Positions 10,768 to 22,082 of a stretch of 64,000 nucleotides of DNA are shown one piece after another. Position 1 is the stretch's first letter. Each line of letters starts with the position of its first letter. Made by a program: the position numbers and the translations under genes. The notes beneath the pieces are model-generated. The model was not told the DNA's origin. It saw only the letters and a list, made by a program, of their open reading frames with translations, and did not search any database. The stretch is from Calliphora vicina (taxonomy: Eukaryota; Arthropoda; Insecta; Diptera; Calliphoridae), in contig NC_088780.1 of the NCBI RefSeq assembly GCF_958450345.1, positions 67,727,533 to 67,791,532 of the forward strand, written 5' to 3'.

Positions 10768-11241
10768 TACGGTGGTTATACCGCCTGCACCGGATTAATC
10801 TTATAAGTGAAATATTGTGAAGCAAGAGCATCTGGTGGTTATACCGCTTCGTTGTTCCCGTCTAACAATATTCACTAGCCCACCCCCAGAGTATTGAGAA
10901 GCTAGAGCATCTGGTGGTTATACCGCTTCGTTGCACTTGCCTATTAATACACTGTTGGCTAGCCATACATATTGTTTGTACGGTGGTTATACCGCCTGCA
11001 AGACATTTGTGGTGATAAAGAGTAAACTACTAGAGAGACTCGCATAAGAGTGAGCTATTGTGAAGCAGGAAACTTCTGGTGGTTATACCGCTTCGTTGTT
11101 CCCGTCTAACAATATTCACTAGCCCAACCCCAGAGTATTGAGAAGCTAAAGCGTCTGGTAGTTATACCGCTTCGGTGCGCTTGCCTATTGATACACTGTC
11201 GGCTAACCACATATATTGTTTGTACGGTGATTATACCGTTT
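10768..11241 (+). repeat. Seven-copy hairpin array in the LTR
   Basis: The motif (C/T)GGTGGTTATACCGC occurs at 10770, 10833, 10912, 10981, 11077, 11156 and 11225. CGGT/ACCG or GGT/ACC form short stems, and several copies sit in a longer GAAGC...GCTTC frame. The array appears to have grown by duplication of an about 300-base unit. It lies in transcribed R-U5 sequence and is repeated in the 3' LTR. Confidence 0.75.
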
Positions 11242-11440
11242 ACAAAACTTTTGTGGTGTATAAGAGCGAACTGCTAGAGAGAGTCGCTTAAGAGATAATT
11301 TAAGAGAAATAAATATTATAACGTTTTATTGAAATCCCATTATATTTTTTTCTTTCACAACCCGCAAAAATAAATTTTTGTACTGAACCACTGGCACCGG
11401 CGAGTATACCCCAGCCGAGAGCGAAAACGTGTCGTTACAA

Positions 11441-11458
11441 TGGCGCCCGAGCAGGGAC
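11441..11458 (+). promoter_or_regulatory. Primer binding site, tRNA-Lys type
   Basis: TGGCGCCCGAGCAGGGAC begins one base after the LTR and is the kind of sequence complementary to the 3' end of a lysine tRNA, as in Osvaldo-group elements and lentiviruses. Confidence 0.8.
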
Positions 11459-11854
11459 TTGAAAGATAAAACAAATAAATTAATGGGAATCCTGTGTGGA
11501 TCAATAAAATAAAGTGAACGGTATAAGATAAAAGAAAAGTTAAGCAATTGTCAAAGAGACAAAAGAAAATAAAAAAAAAGAAACAGAATTGTGTTAAATA
11601 AAAAAGAACGGTGTTAAAAAAAATGGCGTCGCAAAGAAAACGAATTTAAAAAAGAAAGAGCTGTATTAAATAGATAGTATAAAAGAAAAAGAACTGTGTT
11701 AAATAATAACGAGTGAATGAACGAAAGTAGAAAATAACTGTGTTGAACAAAAAAAAATAAAATAATAACGAGTGAACGGTAAAAATAACAAAGAAACAGT
11801 AACGAAAAACGAATTAAAGGAGAAAGACAATAAGTAAAAAAAAAAAAAAAGATA

Positions 11855-12826
11855 ATGTTAAGAACGAGTTGGGGCTACGCGTTAAAACGCGATGAATTAG
11901 TGTCGTTGCTAAGTGAATTTAAATTAGAAACAGTCGGTACGGTAGATGAAATGAGAAAAAGGTTCGCGAAATTTTTAGGCAGTGAACATGATGCAGATAG
12001 ATTACAACGTTTGTTAGTGATCCAAGAAAAATATGAAACGCAAAACACATTAGTGTTACCTACAACAAAAAACACTTCAACATCATCACCAGTTAAAAAT
12101 GAAAATAATTCAGCAAATATGCATCAACCTACAACAGTACCAGTTCCATCCCGTACATCGACCGAATTAAAGCCAAATTTAATTGAGCATGTCAGGAAAT
12201 GGGGTCTCTCATATGATGGTGGTCGTGATCCCATAGAATTTGTCGAGCGTATTGAAGAACTCGCAGAAATTTATGATTTACCATTAAACCAGATACCTAG
12301 AATTATGCCTGAATTCTTAGAGCGAAATGCCCTCGTATGGTTTAGAAACAATAACAAACATTGGCAAGTATGGAATACTTTTAAAACAGATTTCTTATCG
12401 TTCTTTCTTCCTGCCAGATATTTCGAAAAATTAGAAGATGAAATTCGAAAGAGAGTTCAGCGACCTAGAGAAGTTTTTAAAAATTATGTGTTAGCAATCC
12501 AGAATTTGATGCGTCATGCAGATATGTCGGAGGAGCAAAAATTGCAGCGAATTTTTCGAAATGCCCTTCCAGACTATCAACTATACATTCGGAGAAAAGA
12601 TTTTTCCACATTACCAGAATTGATTTCATTAGCAGAAGATTTAGAGAGTATCACAACAACAACCACAACCGTTCGAGTGGAAAACCCACGTGTAATGAGT
12701 AACAACCCTCGCCATGGACAACAAAATAATTGTTATCGATGTGGAAATCATGGTCATTTTACATCAAGTTGTCCCCATGAAGATAGAAACCGTTCGGGAA
12801 ACGTCCCCGGAGGCCGTCGGAATTGA
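11855..12826 (+). CDS. gag: Gag of the Osvaldo-like element
   Basis: Gag forms the retrotransposon particle. This 323-codon frame starts at the first ATG after a purine-rich leader of about 400 bases. Residues about 100-260 show a capsid-type domain (DPIEFVERIEELAEIYDL and a NALVWFRNN stretch), followed by a single CCHC zinc knuckle CYRCGNHGHFTSSC near residue 295. The frame is intact and ends TGA at 12824-12826 just after the pol frame opens in the -1 phase. A GGGAAAC frameshift heptamer lies 10 codons before the stop. Confidence 0.85.
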   Translation: MLRTSWGYALKRDELVSLLSEFKLETVGTVDEMRKRFAKFLGSEHDADRLQRLLVIQEKYETQNTLVLPTTKNTSTSSPVKNENNSANMHQPTTVPVPSRTSTELKPNLIEHVRKWGLSYDGGRDPIEFVERIEELAEIYDLPLNQIPRIMPEFLERNALVWFRNNNKHWQVWNTFKTDFLSFFLPARYFEKLEDEIRKRVQRPREVFKNYVLAIQNLMRHADMSEEQKLQRIFRNALPDYQLYIRRKDFSTLPELISLAEDLESITTTTTTVRVENPRVMSNNPRHGQQNNCYRCGNHGHFTSSCPHEDRNRSGNVPGGRRN

Positions 12827-12842
12827 GGGAGAACGAGCCTCC
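12796..12842 (+). promoter_or_regulatory. -1 ribosomal frameshift signal (GGGAAAC plus stem)
   Basis: GGGAAAC at 12796-12802 is split G/GGA/AAC by the gag frame, the X/XXY/YYZ rule for -1 slippage. Pol is open in exactly the -1 frame from 12787. Six bases downstream GGAGGC (12809-12814) can pair with GCCTCC (12837-12842). The sequence elements are seen; function is inferred. Confidence 0.75.
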
Positions 12843-15800
12843 AAGAAAGAAGCCCTCACAAAATAGAACAAGTCTCCATAGTGAAGATACGCGTTTAAGT
12901 GCAACAGTAATATTAAATGGCAAATTACATAAAGCAACAATTGACACCGGAGCCAGTAGAAGTTTTATGCGACAAGATTACGTTAAAGTTATATCTAGTA
13001 ACCCAGTATATATTAATGAAGAAATAGATGTGCTATTAGCAGATGGTTCTACTAAAACAATTTCAAAAGCTGTGGAGTACGAAGTTACTTTAGGAAAGCT
13101 TACAAAAAAATGTCGTTTCCTGCTAATGCCAGAAACTAGTGAAGATGTTATCATAGGATTAGATTTTTTACGCCTTTTTAATACAACAATTCAAGTGGCT
13201 GGATTAACCCTAGATGTTTCAAAAACAGATGTTAAATTTAATGCAATTGAAGATGCGGAAGACAAAGAAACTCTTAATAATAAAGACCCCAAAATAAACG
13301 AAGAAGATCAACGAATTATCAACAACTTCCTAGAAACAGAATTACCGAAGTTTCAAGAATTACATGGTTTGTCAACAATAACAACTCACAAAATTATTAT
13401 TACCGACCCACGTCCAATTAAAATTAGTTACGGTCCAAAAAATCGAGCTATGCAGAAAATAATTGATGCCGAAATAAACCAGTTAATCGCACTAGGATGC
13501 ATCGAGCCTTCAAATAGTCCGTATAGTTTCCCGATTACCCTAGTAAAGAAGAAAAATGGTTCGTGGAGAACTTGTATGGATTTCAGACAGTTAAACCTCA
13601 GGTCAGTACCAGATGCATATCCTTTACCCCGTATTGATAGTATTTTAAATCGATTACGTGATGCCAAATATATTAGTAGTCTAGACCTTAAAAATGGTTA
13701 TTGGCAAATCCCGATGGATAAAAATAGTAAAAAGTATACAGCTTTTGCAGTCCCAGGTCGTGGATTATACCAATGGCGAGTAATGCCATTCGGATTACAT
13801 TCAGCACCCGCAACTTTCCAAAGAGCTTTAGATTCGGTAATAGGAGCAGATATGGAACCATACGCGTTTGCCTATCTTGATGATATAATAGTTATTGGAA
13901 AAACCATCTCTGATCATCTACAAAATTTAAAAGAAGTTTTTTGTAGATTGAGAAAAGCGAATCTTAAGATAAATGTGGATAAATGCAATTTTTTTAAACA
14001 TGAAACAAAATATTTAGGACATGTAGTGAGTGTAACCGGAATAAAAACAGATCCAGATAAAGTCGCGGCCATAGCTCAAATACCAACACCAATGAACATT
14101 CGAGACGTAAGACGATTTTTAGGAGTTGCTTCATGGTACAGGAGATTTGTGCCAGATTTCTCAAATATATCTCAGCCTTTAACTCGATTATTGAAGAAAG
14201 GAAAACATTGGAAGTGGGAAACCGAACAGCAACAGTCCTTTGAATTACTTAAAACCAAACTTACTGAAGCGCCAGTACTAGCATGTCCAGACTTTACCAA
14301 AACATTTAGTTTACAAACCGATGCGAGTGATTATGGGTTAGGAGCCGTATTAACTCAAGAATTCGATGGAGAAGAACGTGTAATAGCTTATGCTAGTCGC
14401 CATTTAAATCCAGCGGAGAAAAACTACTCGACCACTGAGAAAGAATGTTTGGCCATAATTTGGGGTATACGAAAAATGCGCGCTTATCTAGAAGGATACA
14501 AATTTATCGTAATTACAGACCACCTGGCACTCAAATGGCTTAATTCGATCGATAGTCCCACAGGAAGATTAGCCCGTTGGGCACTCGAGTTGCAGGAATT
14601 CAATTTCTCGATACAATACCGAAAGGGAAAACACAACGTCGTCGCCGATGCGTTATCACGTCATCCAGTAGAAACTGCTAACATAGCAAATTGTGCACAA
14701 CCAAAAACACAAGAGTGTAAATGGATCAAAAAACTTATCAACAAAATACATACAAATTCGGAAAAGTACCCAGATTATACAATAATTGATAATCAACTAT
14801 ATCGTCGTTTTCAACGAAACACAACGAATGCAGAAGAAACACCATGAAAGCTATGCGTACCCACACCCTGCAGAACACGCGTTTTAGAAGAAAATCATGA
14901 TAGTGCTGCAGCTGGTCATTTGGGTATACGAAAAACTATAAACCGAGTTGCCAGTCGTTATTATTGGCCTGGTATGAGTCGAGATATTATCAAATATGTT
15001 CGTCGCTGTCAGTCTTGTCAAAGGTACAAGCTAAATCAACAGAAGCCTGCTGGACAGATGTTAACAAATATTCCAGATGAACCTTGGTCTGTTATTTGTG
15101 CTGATTTTGTAGGTCCATTGCCAAGGACTAAACACGGTAATACAATGTTACTAGTAATTTTTGACAAATTCTCAAAATGGAGTGAATTAGTGCCAATGCT
15201 AAAGGCCACAGCTGAAGGAGTTACCAAAGCTTTTCGTGAGCGGATACTTGCGCGATATGGGATCCCAAAAGTCCTTATAACAGATAATGGTACCCAGTTT
15301 ACATCACGAATTGTGAAACGAGTATTAGAAGAATTAGGAGTCCACCATCAATTTACTGCACCTTATACTCCTCAAGAAAACCCAACAGAACGAGCAAATC
15401 GTACTATAAAAACAATGATAGCTCAGTTCTCGGGTGAACAACACAACAGATGGGACGAATTGCTACCAGAAATAATGTTGGCTATGAACACAAGCGTATC
15501 AGACACAACCGGTTATTCACCAGCATTCATCACTCAAGGAAGAGAGCCAAGACTACCGAAAGCGTTGTATGACGAAGTTACTATTGGTACAGGTGTTATG
15601 ACAGTAAATCCAGAAGAACGCCAAGTTCAAATGAAAGAAGTTTTCGAGATAGTAAAAAGAAATATGGCAAGAGCATTCGAAGACCAGAAACGTTATTATA
15701 ATTTAAGAAGAAGAGTGTGGAAACCCAAAATAAGCGACTTAGTCTTAATTAGACAACATCCTCTATCGAAAGCGGTAGATAGTTTTGCAGCGAAGTATAT

Positions 15801-15903
15801 TGTAAAATCTTTCGTATCACCAGTTATATTGAAGATACAAGATTTGAAAAATAAAAATATAAGAAACGTCCACTTGAGTGAAATAAAACCCTTTATAACA
15901 TAA
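12802..15903 (+). pseudogene. pol: Pol: protease, reverse transcriptase, RNase H, integrase; one internal stop
   Basis: One frame runs from the frameshift site to 15903, broken only by TGA at 14845-14847. The order is protease (IDTGASRSF, about 12940), RT with YLDD (about 13873), RNase H (TDHLALKW, about 14517), then the integrase zinc domain H...H...CQSCQ (14890-15030) and core D, D, E residues (ADFVG near 15100, TDNGTQF near 15280, NPTERANR near 15385). The TGA lies between RNase H and integrase, where a Trp codon would fit the family pattern. It would remove integrase, so this copy is probably not autonomous. Confidence 0.85.
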
Positions 15904-15913
15904 CAATTCGTAG

Positions 15914-15956
15914 TACTAATTAAATGTATTTTTTTCTGTTTAATTATTTTACTTAG
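15914..15956 (+). promoter_or_regulatory. Candidate branch point and 3' splice site before ORF3
   Basis: TACTAAT (15914-15920) is an ideal branch sequence. It is followed by a T-rich tract and TTACTTAG ending at 15956, which is 26 bases before the ORF3 ATG. Together with the donor at 10752 this predicts a subgenomic ORF3 mRNA. Not shown experimentally. Confidence 0.5.
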
Positions 15957-15982
15957 AAACAACACTAGAAATATAAAGAAAA

Positions 15983-17599
15983 ATGGCAAGCGATGATAGA
16001 TTTGAGGCGACTTCCAAAAAGTTTCGCCAGAAAGTGGAAGAAGAAAATAGTAAGAGGAGAAGAATGATATACCTAGACGATGACCTCCCAACCACAAGCA
16101 AACGGTGCAGAAGCAACAAAAACAACCCCACCGAAAAACCACAAAAGAAGACCAGCACTTTTTACCGCTTAAGCACCGCCAAATCATATACAACCGCCAA
16201 ATCAACAACAAAAGCTGAAGACTAGTCTTCACAACCAACACAACCATTGAAAGATGGAGATGAAATTAATTTAATATCAGATGAGGACACAGAAGATATT
16301 AACACTCCACCCCGAGAAGATACCGAAAATGAGTTGCCTCCTACCCCAGGAATTAATCTCGAACACATAAACCAACAGACAGTCGTTAGTGAATCTGATG
16401 ATATTCCATGGTTTAGTCCTACCGAAGATGAGCCGGATGTAGCACCAACCCCCGGAAGACATAACAATGAGAGATACTCTCCTCCGAGTGATCGTGAGTG
16501 CGGAACAAGTAGTGAACAGGCGGCGGAAACACCACAAAGATCCGACCCCATAGACTACAACGAAATTGATGAAATTTTTCGGTCCAACTTTGGTACGTTC
16601 GACAATACCGTCGACTTGAGACAACCATCACCATTGTCTTCGGATAGTCAAAGCGATATGTCCGAAACTCCACGTAAAAGACAGGGATGGGTTACTATCG
16701 ATGTAACAGATAAAAGATGTCACAACTTCTGTGGGCATATTGGGTTCGAGAGGACAGTCACTTATCGATTTTGGATAGATCAAAATAAGCAAGAGACAGT
16801 AATACCAATCGAGGGCTGCCGTCGAAGATCCATAGAAGCAGTATCATCATCCTCATCGAACGTATCCTGGATAGAAGTGTCACCTAGACCTACTATAACT
16901 TTCGAACAAACACAAGGTACCACCACTTTATCGCAAAGTACATCGGGACAGTCGTCACCTGTCACACCATACATCAGCCTGTTTGCGTCACCCACCCTAG
17001 TTTTTATCAACCTCTCATCAGAAAGTTCCACAAAATCTGAAGTAACGCACATACCGTATTTTTCACCTAAAAGGTCACCAGAATCCCATGTAACCCAAAT
17101 AAACCAGCCAAAAATAGAGAAGTCAGAATTATCATCTACTTCATCATCATCTACTTCATCATCATCTACTTCATCATCATCTACTTCATCATCATCTACT
17201 TCATCATCATCTACTTCATCATCATCTACTTCAACATCACCAACATCATCTATAACATTATCACCAAAATTACCATCAAATAACTCCCCACCAACATATA
17301 CACCCACTACGACACCCCCATGTAATCGTAAAGAGCATTTTGAAGACATCTCATCAGAGCCAAGTTTTTGCAGCGAGATTGAGCCCACCACATCATCACA
17401 CATCATAAGCCAAACTGTTAACATATCCACAGAAATTGACGAGTTAGCACAGATGCCTCAAGAACTACAAAATAAAATAAACAAATTACTCCAAACTCGA
17501 AAGATTGGTCAGCGCTACAAGTTTTTGCAGCAGATAGGAGACAGAACGTACCGGGTAATTGTGGCGAAGAGTGGAAAGGTTCAAGCCCAGCTAATATAG
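15983..17599 (+). pseudogene. ORF3 in env position, no membrane segments, one in-frame stop
   Basis: One frame of about 538 codons runs from ATG at 15983 (context AAAAATGG) to TAA at 17599, interrupted by TAG at 16223-16225. The first 80 codons are basic with a possible nuclear signal (SKRRRM). The centre is acidic and Ser/Thr/Pro-rich, with a Cys-containing block near 16675-16830 (GWVTIDVTDKRCHNFCGHIG). A run of (Thr-Ser-Ser-Ser-Ser)-type repeats follows, then a basic C-terminus (LLQTRKIGQRYKFL). There is no signal peptide or hydrophobic segment, so it is not a classic envelope. Function unknown. Confidence 0.65.
17137..17232 (+). repeat. 15-bp tandem repeat coding Ser/Thr tract in ORF3
   Basis: About six copies of the unit TCATCATCTACTTCA keep the ORF3 frame and encode a five-residue Ser/Thr repeat. 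The antisense Asp/Val-rich frame is a by-product. Confidence 0.8.
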
Positions 17600-17620
17600 A
17601 AGAACTCATTTGTTTGGCGA

Positions 17621-17633
17621 AGTACGGAGGGAC
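17621..17633 (+). promoter_or_regulatory. Possible polypurine tract before the 3' LTR
   Basis: AGTACGGAGGGAC directly precedes TGTAAGG. It is purine-rich but short and imperfect. Confidence 0.4.
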
Positions 17634-18686
17634 TGTAAGGATAAAAGTCGTCCCTCGTTTTTACCATACAACTATTTATTTTTATAATTGAATTATTATT
17701 TGTTTTTATATCATTTAATTTCTTTTGGTTTATAATTAAAGTTGAAGTAATGTTTGTTCTGTTTGAAATTAACGTATTGTTTGAAATTAACGTATTATGT
17801 ATAAGTGTCGCCATCTATATGTGAATAATTACAATTAGGACAGAGATCGTACTATAGAATACAACTCTAAAGTTAAGATACTACTATTTGCTACAACTAA
17901 CATAAAATGTAAGACAACAACAACTATGGTAGACAAAAGTGTATAAAAGGCGAGTTGTGTTCATATGAAAAGGCAGTCTGCGCCCAGTTCTCGCTTAGGT
18001 AAGACTAATCATTGTACGGTGGTTATACCGCCTGCACCGGATTAATCTTATAAGTGAAATATTGTGAAGCAAGAGCATCTGGTGGTTATACCGCTTCGTT
18101 GTTCCCGTCTAACAATATTCACTAGCCCACCCCCAGAGTATTGAGAAGCTAGAGCATCTGGTGGTTATACCGCTTCGTTGCACTTGCCTATTAATACACT
18201 GTTGGCTAGCCATACATATTGTTTGTACGGTGGTTATACCGCCTGCAAGACATTTGTGGTGATAAAGAGTAAACTACTAGAGAGACTCGCATAAGAGTGA
18301 GCTATTGTGAAGCAGGAAACTTCTGGTGGTTATACCGCTTCGTTGTTCCCGTCTAACAATATTCACTAGCCCAACCCCAGAGTATTGAGAAGCTAAAGCG
18401 TCTGGTGGTTATACCGCTTCGGTGCGCTTGCCTATTGATACACTGTCGGCTAACCACATATATTGTTTGTACGGTGATTATACCGTTTACAAAACTTTTG
18501 TGGTGTATAAGAGGGAACTGCTAGAGAGAGTCGCTTAAGAGATAATTTAAGAGAAATAAATATTATAACGTTTTATTGAAATCCCATTATATTTTTTTCT
18601 TTCACAACCCGCAAAAATAAATTTTTGTACTGAACCACTGGCACCGGCGAGTATACCCCAGCCGAGAGCGAAAACGTGTCGTTACA
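17634..18686 (+). repeat. 3' LTR of the 10387-18686 element
   Basis: 1053 bp, near-identical to 10387-11439, followed by the AATT target duplication. Confidence 0.9.
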
Positions 18687-19439
18687 AATTGCTGGAAAAT
18701 TATTTAAATGACAGATAATTCTCTCTTCACGACTGTCAGCTCGTGAAGGTAATGAGTCTGGCAAAACATCAGAGAAGAAAGTAGAAGAAAACAAGAAATT
18801 ATTCCTCGCGTTGTCTTTGCTGCTACAGATGTAGAAAACACTTCTCATAACGTAAATTTATAATTGTTTGTTACATTAAAGTTTAATCTAAATAAAATTA
18901 GTTTTAGAATAGAAAAAGAACTATAAATTCAATCAATTCAATTTTTAGACTACGAAAAAATTTAAAGCTGTGTATTCTTAATTGGACATTTTATGTTTTC
19001 TTCACTTACATGTATGTTGGTTAACCGGTTTTTTCGAAGTCCCCGGTTATCCGACAAACCAGTTTTTTATAAACACTAAACATTATGCAACTTTAAACCA
19101 CGGTGGTAAATTCCGGCCAAAAATGGTTTTTTAATTTTTATAAAATGTTGATGGTAAATTTTTCTTAATACTTCAGAATATAAAGTATCATTATTATTTT
19201 GGCTATAAAGTAACTATGTGGCCATTTATAGTGCTGTAAAGTCAAAGTTTTTTCATTTTAATTTTATAAAAATGTGATTTTTTTACTTTTGAATCGAAGT
19301 ATCCGGTGCATTTTTTAAGTTTTTTTTGCAAATTAGCACATGTTTTTATAAAATAGTTATCAGTTAACCATTCCATGTAGTTATTAAGGAGCTTTTGCGT
19401 GTTCTTTTTATATATAAGTGAAGTGATTAGGAACTAGTT

Positions 19440-20648
19440 TTAAATCTATACTGAATGTAACATACAGTGTGAGGAAGATATCAATGATTGTATCAGAGAC
19501 TTCAAGTCTCTTATCTTTTCGACCTTTGATCACTCTAAGTGCCAAATTCCTCCTAATCCTAAAATGTGTATTTCTAATGCAGAAATTAATAGACTCCTCC
19601 TCGAAAAGAGGAGATGTAGAAGAGATTGGAAACACAACAGATCCCCTGCTGCTAAGCAGAGGCTGTCCATTGCAAGCAAGAAATTAAAAAGAGCCCTTCA
19701 GTCTGAAGAGGATCGCAGAAATCGAAACTATATTGAAAGTTTAACCAGTACTAAGCACACAAACTTCTCCCTTTGGAAGGCAGCTAAGAATATTAAGCCA
19801 CCGGTAGAGGGTCAAAGTCCGATAAGAAAATCTGATGGTTCCTGGGCATTTCCACCTTTGCAGATGACACTGCAATTCTTAGTTCTCATGTGGACTTAAA
19901 TGTAGCATCTAGAAACCTTGATAATTATCTCAGGCACGTGGAGACATGGTTAAAAAATTGGAGAATACAAGCGAACGAAATTAAAAGCAAGCACATAACG
20001 TTTTCACTTAGGAGAGGAAATTGTCCACCAGTGACACTAAACAGTGTGAACATCCCACAGTCTGACCACGTTACATACCTTGGCATTCATTTAGATAGAC
20101 GTCTTACTTGGCGTCGGCACATAGAAGCCAAGCGGCTCCACATGAAAATAAAAGCTTCTAAATTACACTGGTTAATCCACCACCAATCGAAATTAATCCT
20201 TAACTTCAAAGTCATCCTGTATAAGACAGTCTTAAAACCAATTTGGACATACGGAATCCAATTATGGGGAACAGCAAGCAATACCAGTATAGATCTTATA
20301 CAGAGGGCACAATCCAAAATTCTTAGAACCATGACGGGAGCTCCATGGTACATAAGAAACGAGAACATCCACAGAGACTTAGATGTACCCTTGGTCAAGG
20401 ATGAATTCAGAAAAACTCGTGAAGCTTATATATCAAAATTACATCATCAACCGAACCCGTTCGCAAGGCTACTTACTGTAACTCAAGACAGCTCAAGGCT
20501 GCGTAGAGCTGATTTACCACTCATCTAATTTTCCAAATATGATTCTCAATTGAGAGAACAATAATTGTTTAGTTTAAAGATTTAATTACATATTATAAGG
20601 CCTAGAAATTAAAGGCAGGAATAATATTATAATAAACGTATAAAAAAA
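19440..20648 (+). pseudogene. Internally deleted Jockey-type LINE
   Basis: The left part (about 19450-19850) encodes the linker after the endonuclease, ending near FSLWKAAKNIKPP and then SDGSW. It then jumps directly to TFADDTAILSSHVD (about 19850) in another frame, so most of the reverse transcriptase palm is deleted. The right frame (to 20528) carries YLGIHLDRRLTWRRHIEAK and WTYGIQLWGTAS, typical of the Jockey C-terminus. A short 3' UTR and A-tract (20642-20650) follow. Related to LINE B at 50419-51878. Confidence 0.75.
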
Positions 20649-20870
20649 AAATCTATAGAAAATCATTTAAAAAAAGTTTGAAAGGCCGGAACAAATTAAA
20701 TGGGGCTATTAGAGGTTAAGTGTAAATTACATCTAATACTATAAAGTATCAAGAGTAATTACTATAAATTTCAGCTGCAATTATCTGCCATTCCAATAAC
20801 CAGAACGATTTCAGTGCCTTCATATTTTACAAATCAATTCAAAAATTATGTAAGTTTGAGAGTTATTTAC

Positions 20871-21260
20871 GTCTATGCTGAATTGGCCAAACCATGTATT
20901 TGTATGTCGAAATTTTTTCAATGAATAACCTAACTTTTCCGATAATTTCAAAACGTCCATGATTGTTTGGCCAAACCCTGTATATGTATTCCGAAATTTG
21001 TACGACCATTTTTTCAATCACTTATGCTATTTTTCATTTTTGGACTAAATTTCAGGCATTTACATGAATAACCTAATTTGTTCGATGCTTTTAAAATGTC
21101 CGTGATTGTTTGGCCAAACCTTGTATATGTAATCCGAAATTTGAATGACCAATATTTTTTTCGATCACATTTCAGCCATTTATTTGAAATTTTTTTGATA
21201 CTTTTAGGACGTCCATGCTTTTTTGTCCAAACCCTGTATTTGAACATCAAAATATTTATC
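20871..21260 (+). repeat. Four-copy tandem repeat, unit about 115-140 bp
   Basis: The core GGCCAAACCCTGTATATG with TCCGAAATTT recurs near 20887, 20971, 21111 and 21221 (last copy GTCCAAACCCTG). The copies are diverged. Nothing coding. Confidence 0.6.
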
Positions 21261-22020
21261 GATCGATCGGTTATGTTAATCATAATACAAATACCAAATT
21301 TCAAACATTTTTATGAAGAAATAAAGAAGTTATGGATTTTTGGCCCTGTGAGGTCTAATTTCTTTTATAATGTTTATTGGGTATATTTAAAAATAATATT
21401 TGGTCTCATTGCATTGATTTTATTTTCATTTGAAATAGAAAAAATTTGTGTACGTATATGAAATTTTCATTATAAAATAGTCTGTTGAAAATATTAGTTC
21501 GTGGCAAATAATTTGATTTTTTTTGTTGGAATTTTGAAAATATTAAATAATAAGCTTGGAAGAAAGGAGATTTTAGGAGTGAAAATTGGATATTGGTAAG
21601 ATAATTTAGAAGTTTCTTTTTTCAAAATTTTGTTCTGTTAGATTTATGGTTGGATTTCTAAATTTTTGTTTTAGATTCTATTTGGTGGGATATTCAATTT
21701 CGGAATTTTAAGAATTGAACAACTTATTCCTGTGGTAAAAGGTTCAGTTTCCCAATAAGGGAAACAAGGAAAGAACAAACTAACCATTCGGACAAAATTG
21801 TATCAAGGGCAAATACATTTGGGTCGAAAATTTTTATCTTATCTATTCCTGCATCCCTCAAACTATTTATTACACCTCTAACCATACAACTTCCAATCAA
21901 GTCAAATTTTCTTCAACAATTTTATCATTGATCTTCCATCAAGATCAAGAATTTTTAAGAATTATAAAACTTTCTAATAACACATTAAAGTTTAACTTTT
22001 GAGACATTTGGTTGACATCA

Positions 22021-22082
22021 AACCTTTATAACCTGGACAAGACTTTCATAACCTGGATAAGACCTTTATAACCTGGACAAGT
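22021..22082 (+). repeat. Three-copy 20-bp tandem repeat
   Basis: TTATAACCTGGACAAGAC-type units repeat three times with small changes. No further structure. Confidence 0.6.

Larger units (their letters stand above)
10387..11439 (+). repeat. 5' LTR of the 10387-18686 element
   Basis: TGTAAGG...GTTACA, 1053 bp, with a TATA box, a splice donor, seven hairpin motifs and AATAAA signals (about 11306 and 11365). It is near-identical to 17634-18686. Confidence 0.9.
10387..18686 (+). mobile_element. Complete young LTR retrotransposon, Osvaldo-like, with third ORF
   Basis: It has two 1053-bp LTRs (10387-11439 and 17634-18686), both TG...CA. By eye they differ at two positions (G/A near 11160, C/G near 11254). 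It is flanked by a 4-bp duplication AATT (10383-10386 and 18687-18690). The order is LTR, PBS, gag, pol (protease, RT, RNase H, integrase), ORF3, LTR. Pol and ORF3 each carry one in-frame stop, so this copy is probably defective despite its youth. The Lys-type PBS and the layout resemble the Osvaldo/Ulysses group. Confidence 0.85.
7262..19078. mobile_element. hAT-type element with nested insertions
   Basis: The termini TAGTGTTTATAAACCG and, reverse complemented at 19078, TAGTGTTTATAAAAAACTGG form short imperfect TIRs, each followed by GGTTAACCGG-like motifs. The flanking duplication AACATTAT is a perfect 8 bp (7254-7261 and 19079-19086), typical of hAT. The host LTR sequence is continuous across the gap once one TSD copy is removed. 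No hAT transposase is visible in 7262-10386 or 18687-19078, so this appears non-autonomous, enlarged mainly by the LTR retrotransposon at 10387-18686. Confidence 0.7.

Noticed and set aside
10768..11241. Seven regular short repeats considered as a CRISPR-like array
   Set aside because: Repeats are 15 bp, spacing is irregular, they are duplicated in both LTRs, and the context is eukaryotic.
16780..17430. 216-codon minus-strand Asp/Val-rich frame
   Set aside because: Antisense of ORF3; the Asp/Glu repeat is the complement of the Ser/Thr codon repeat.
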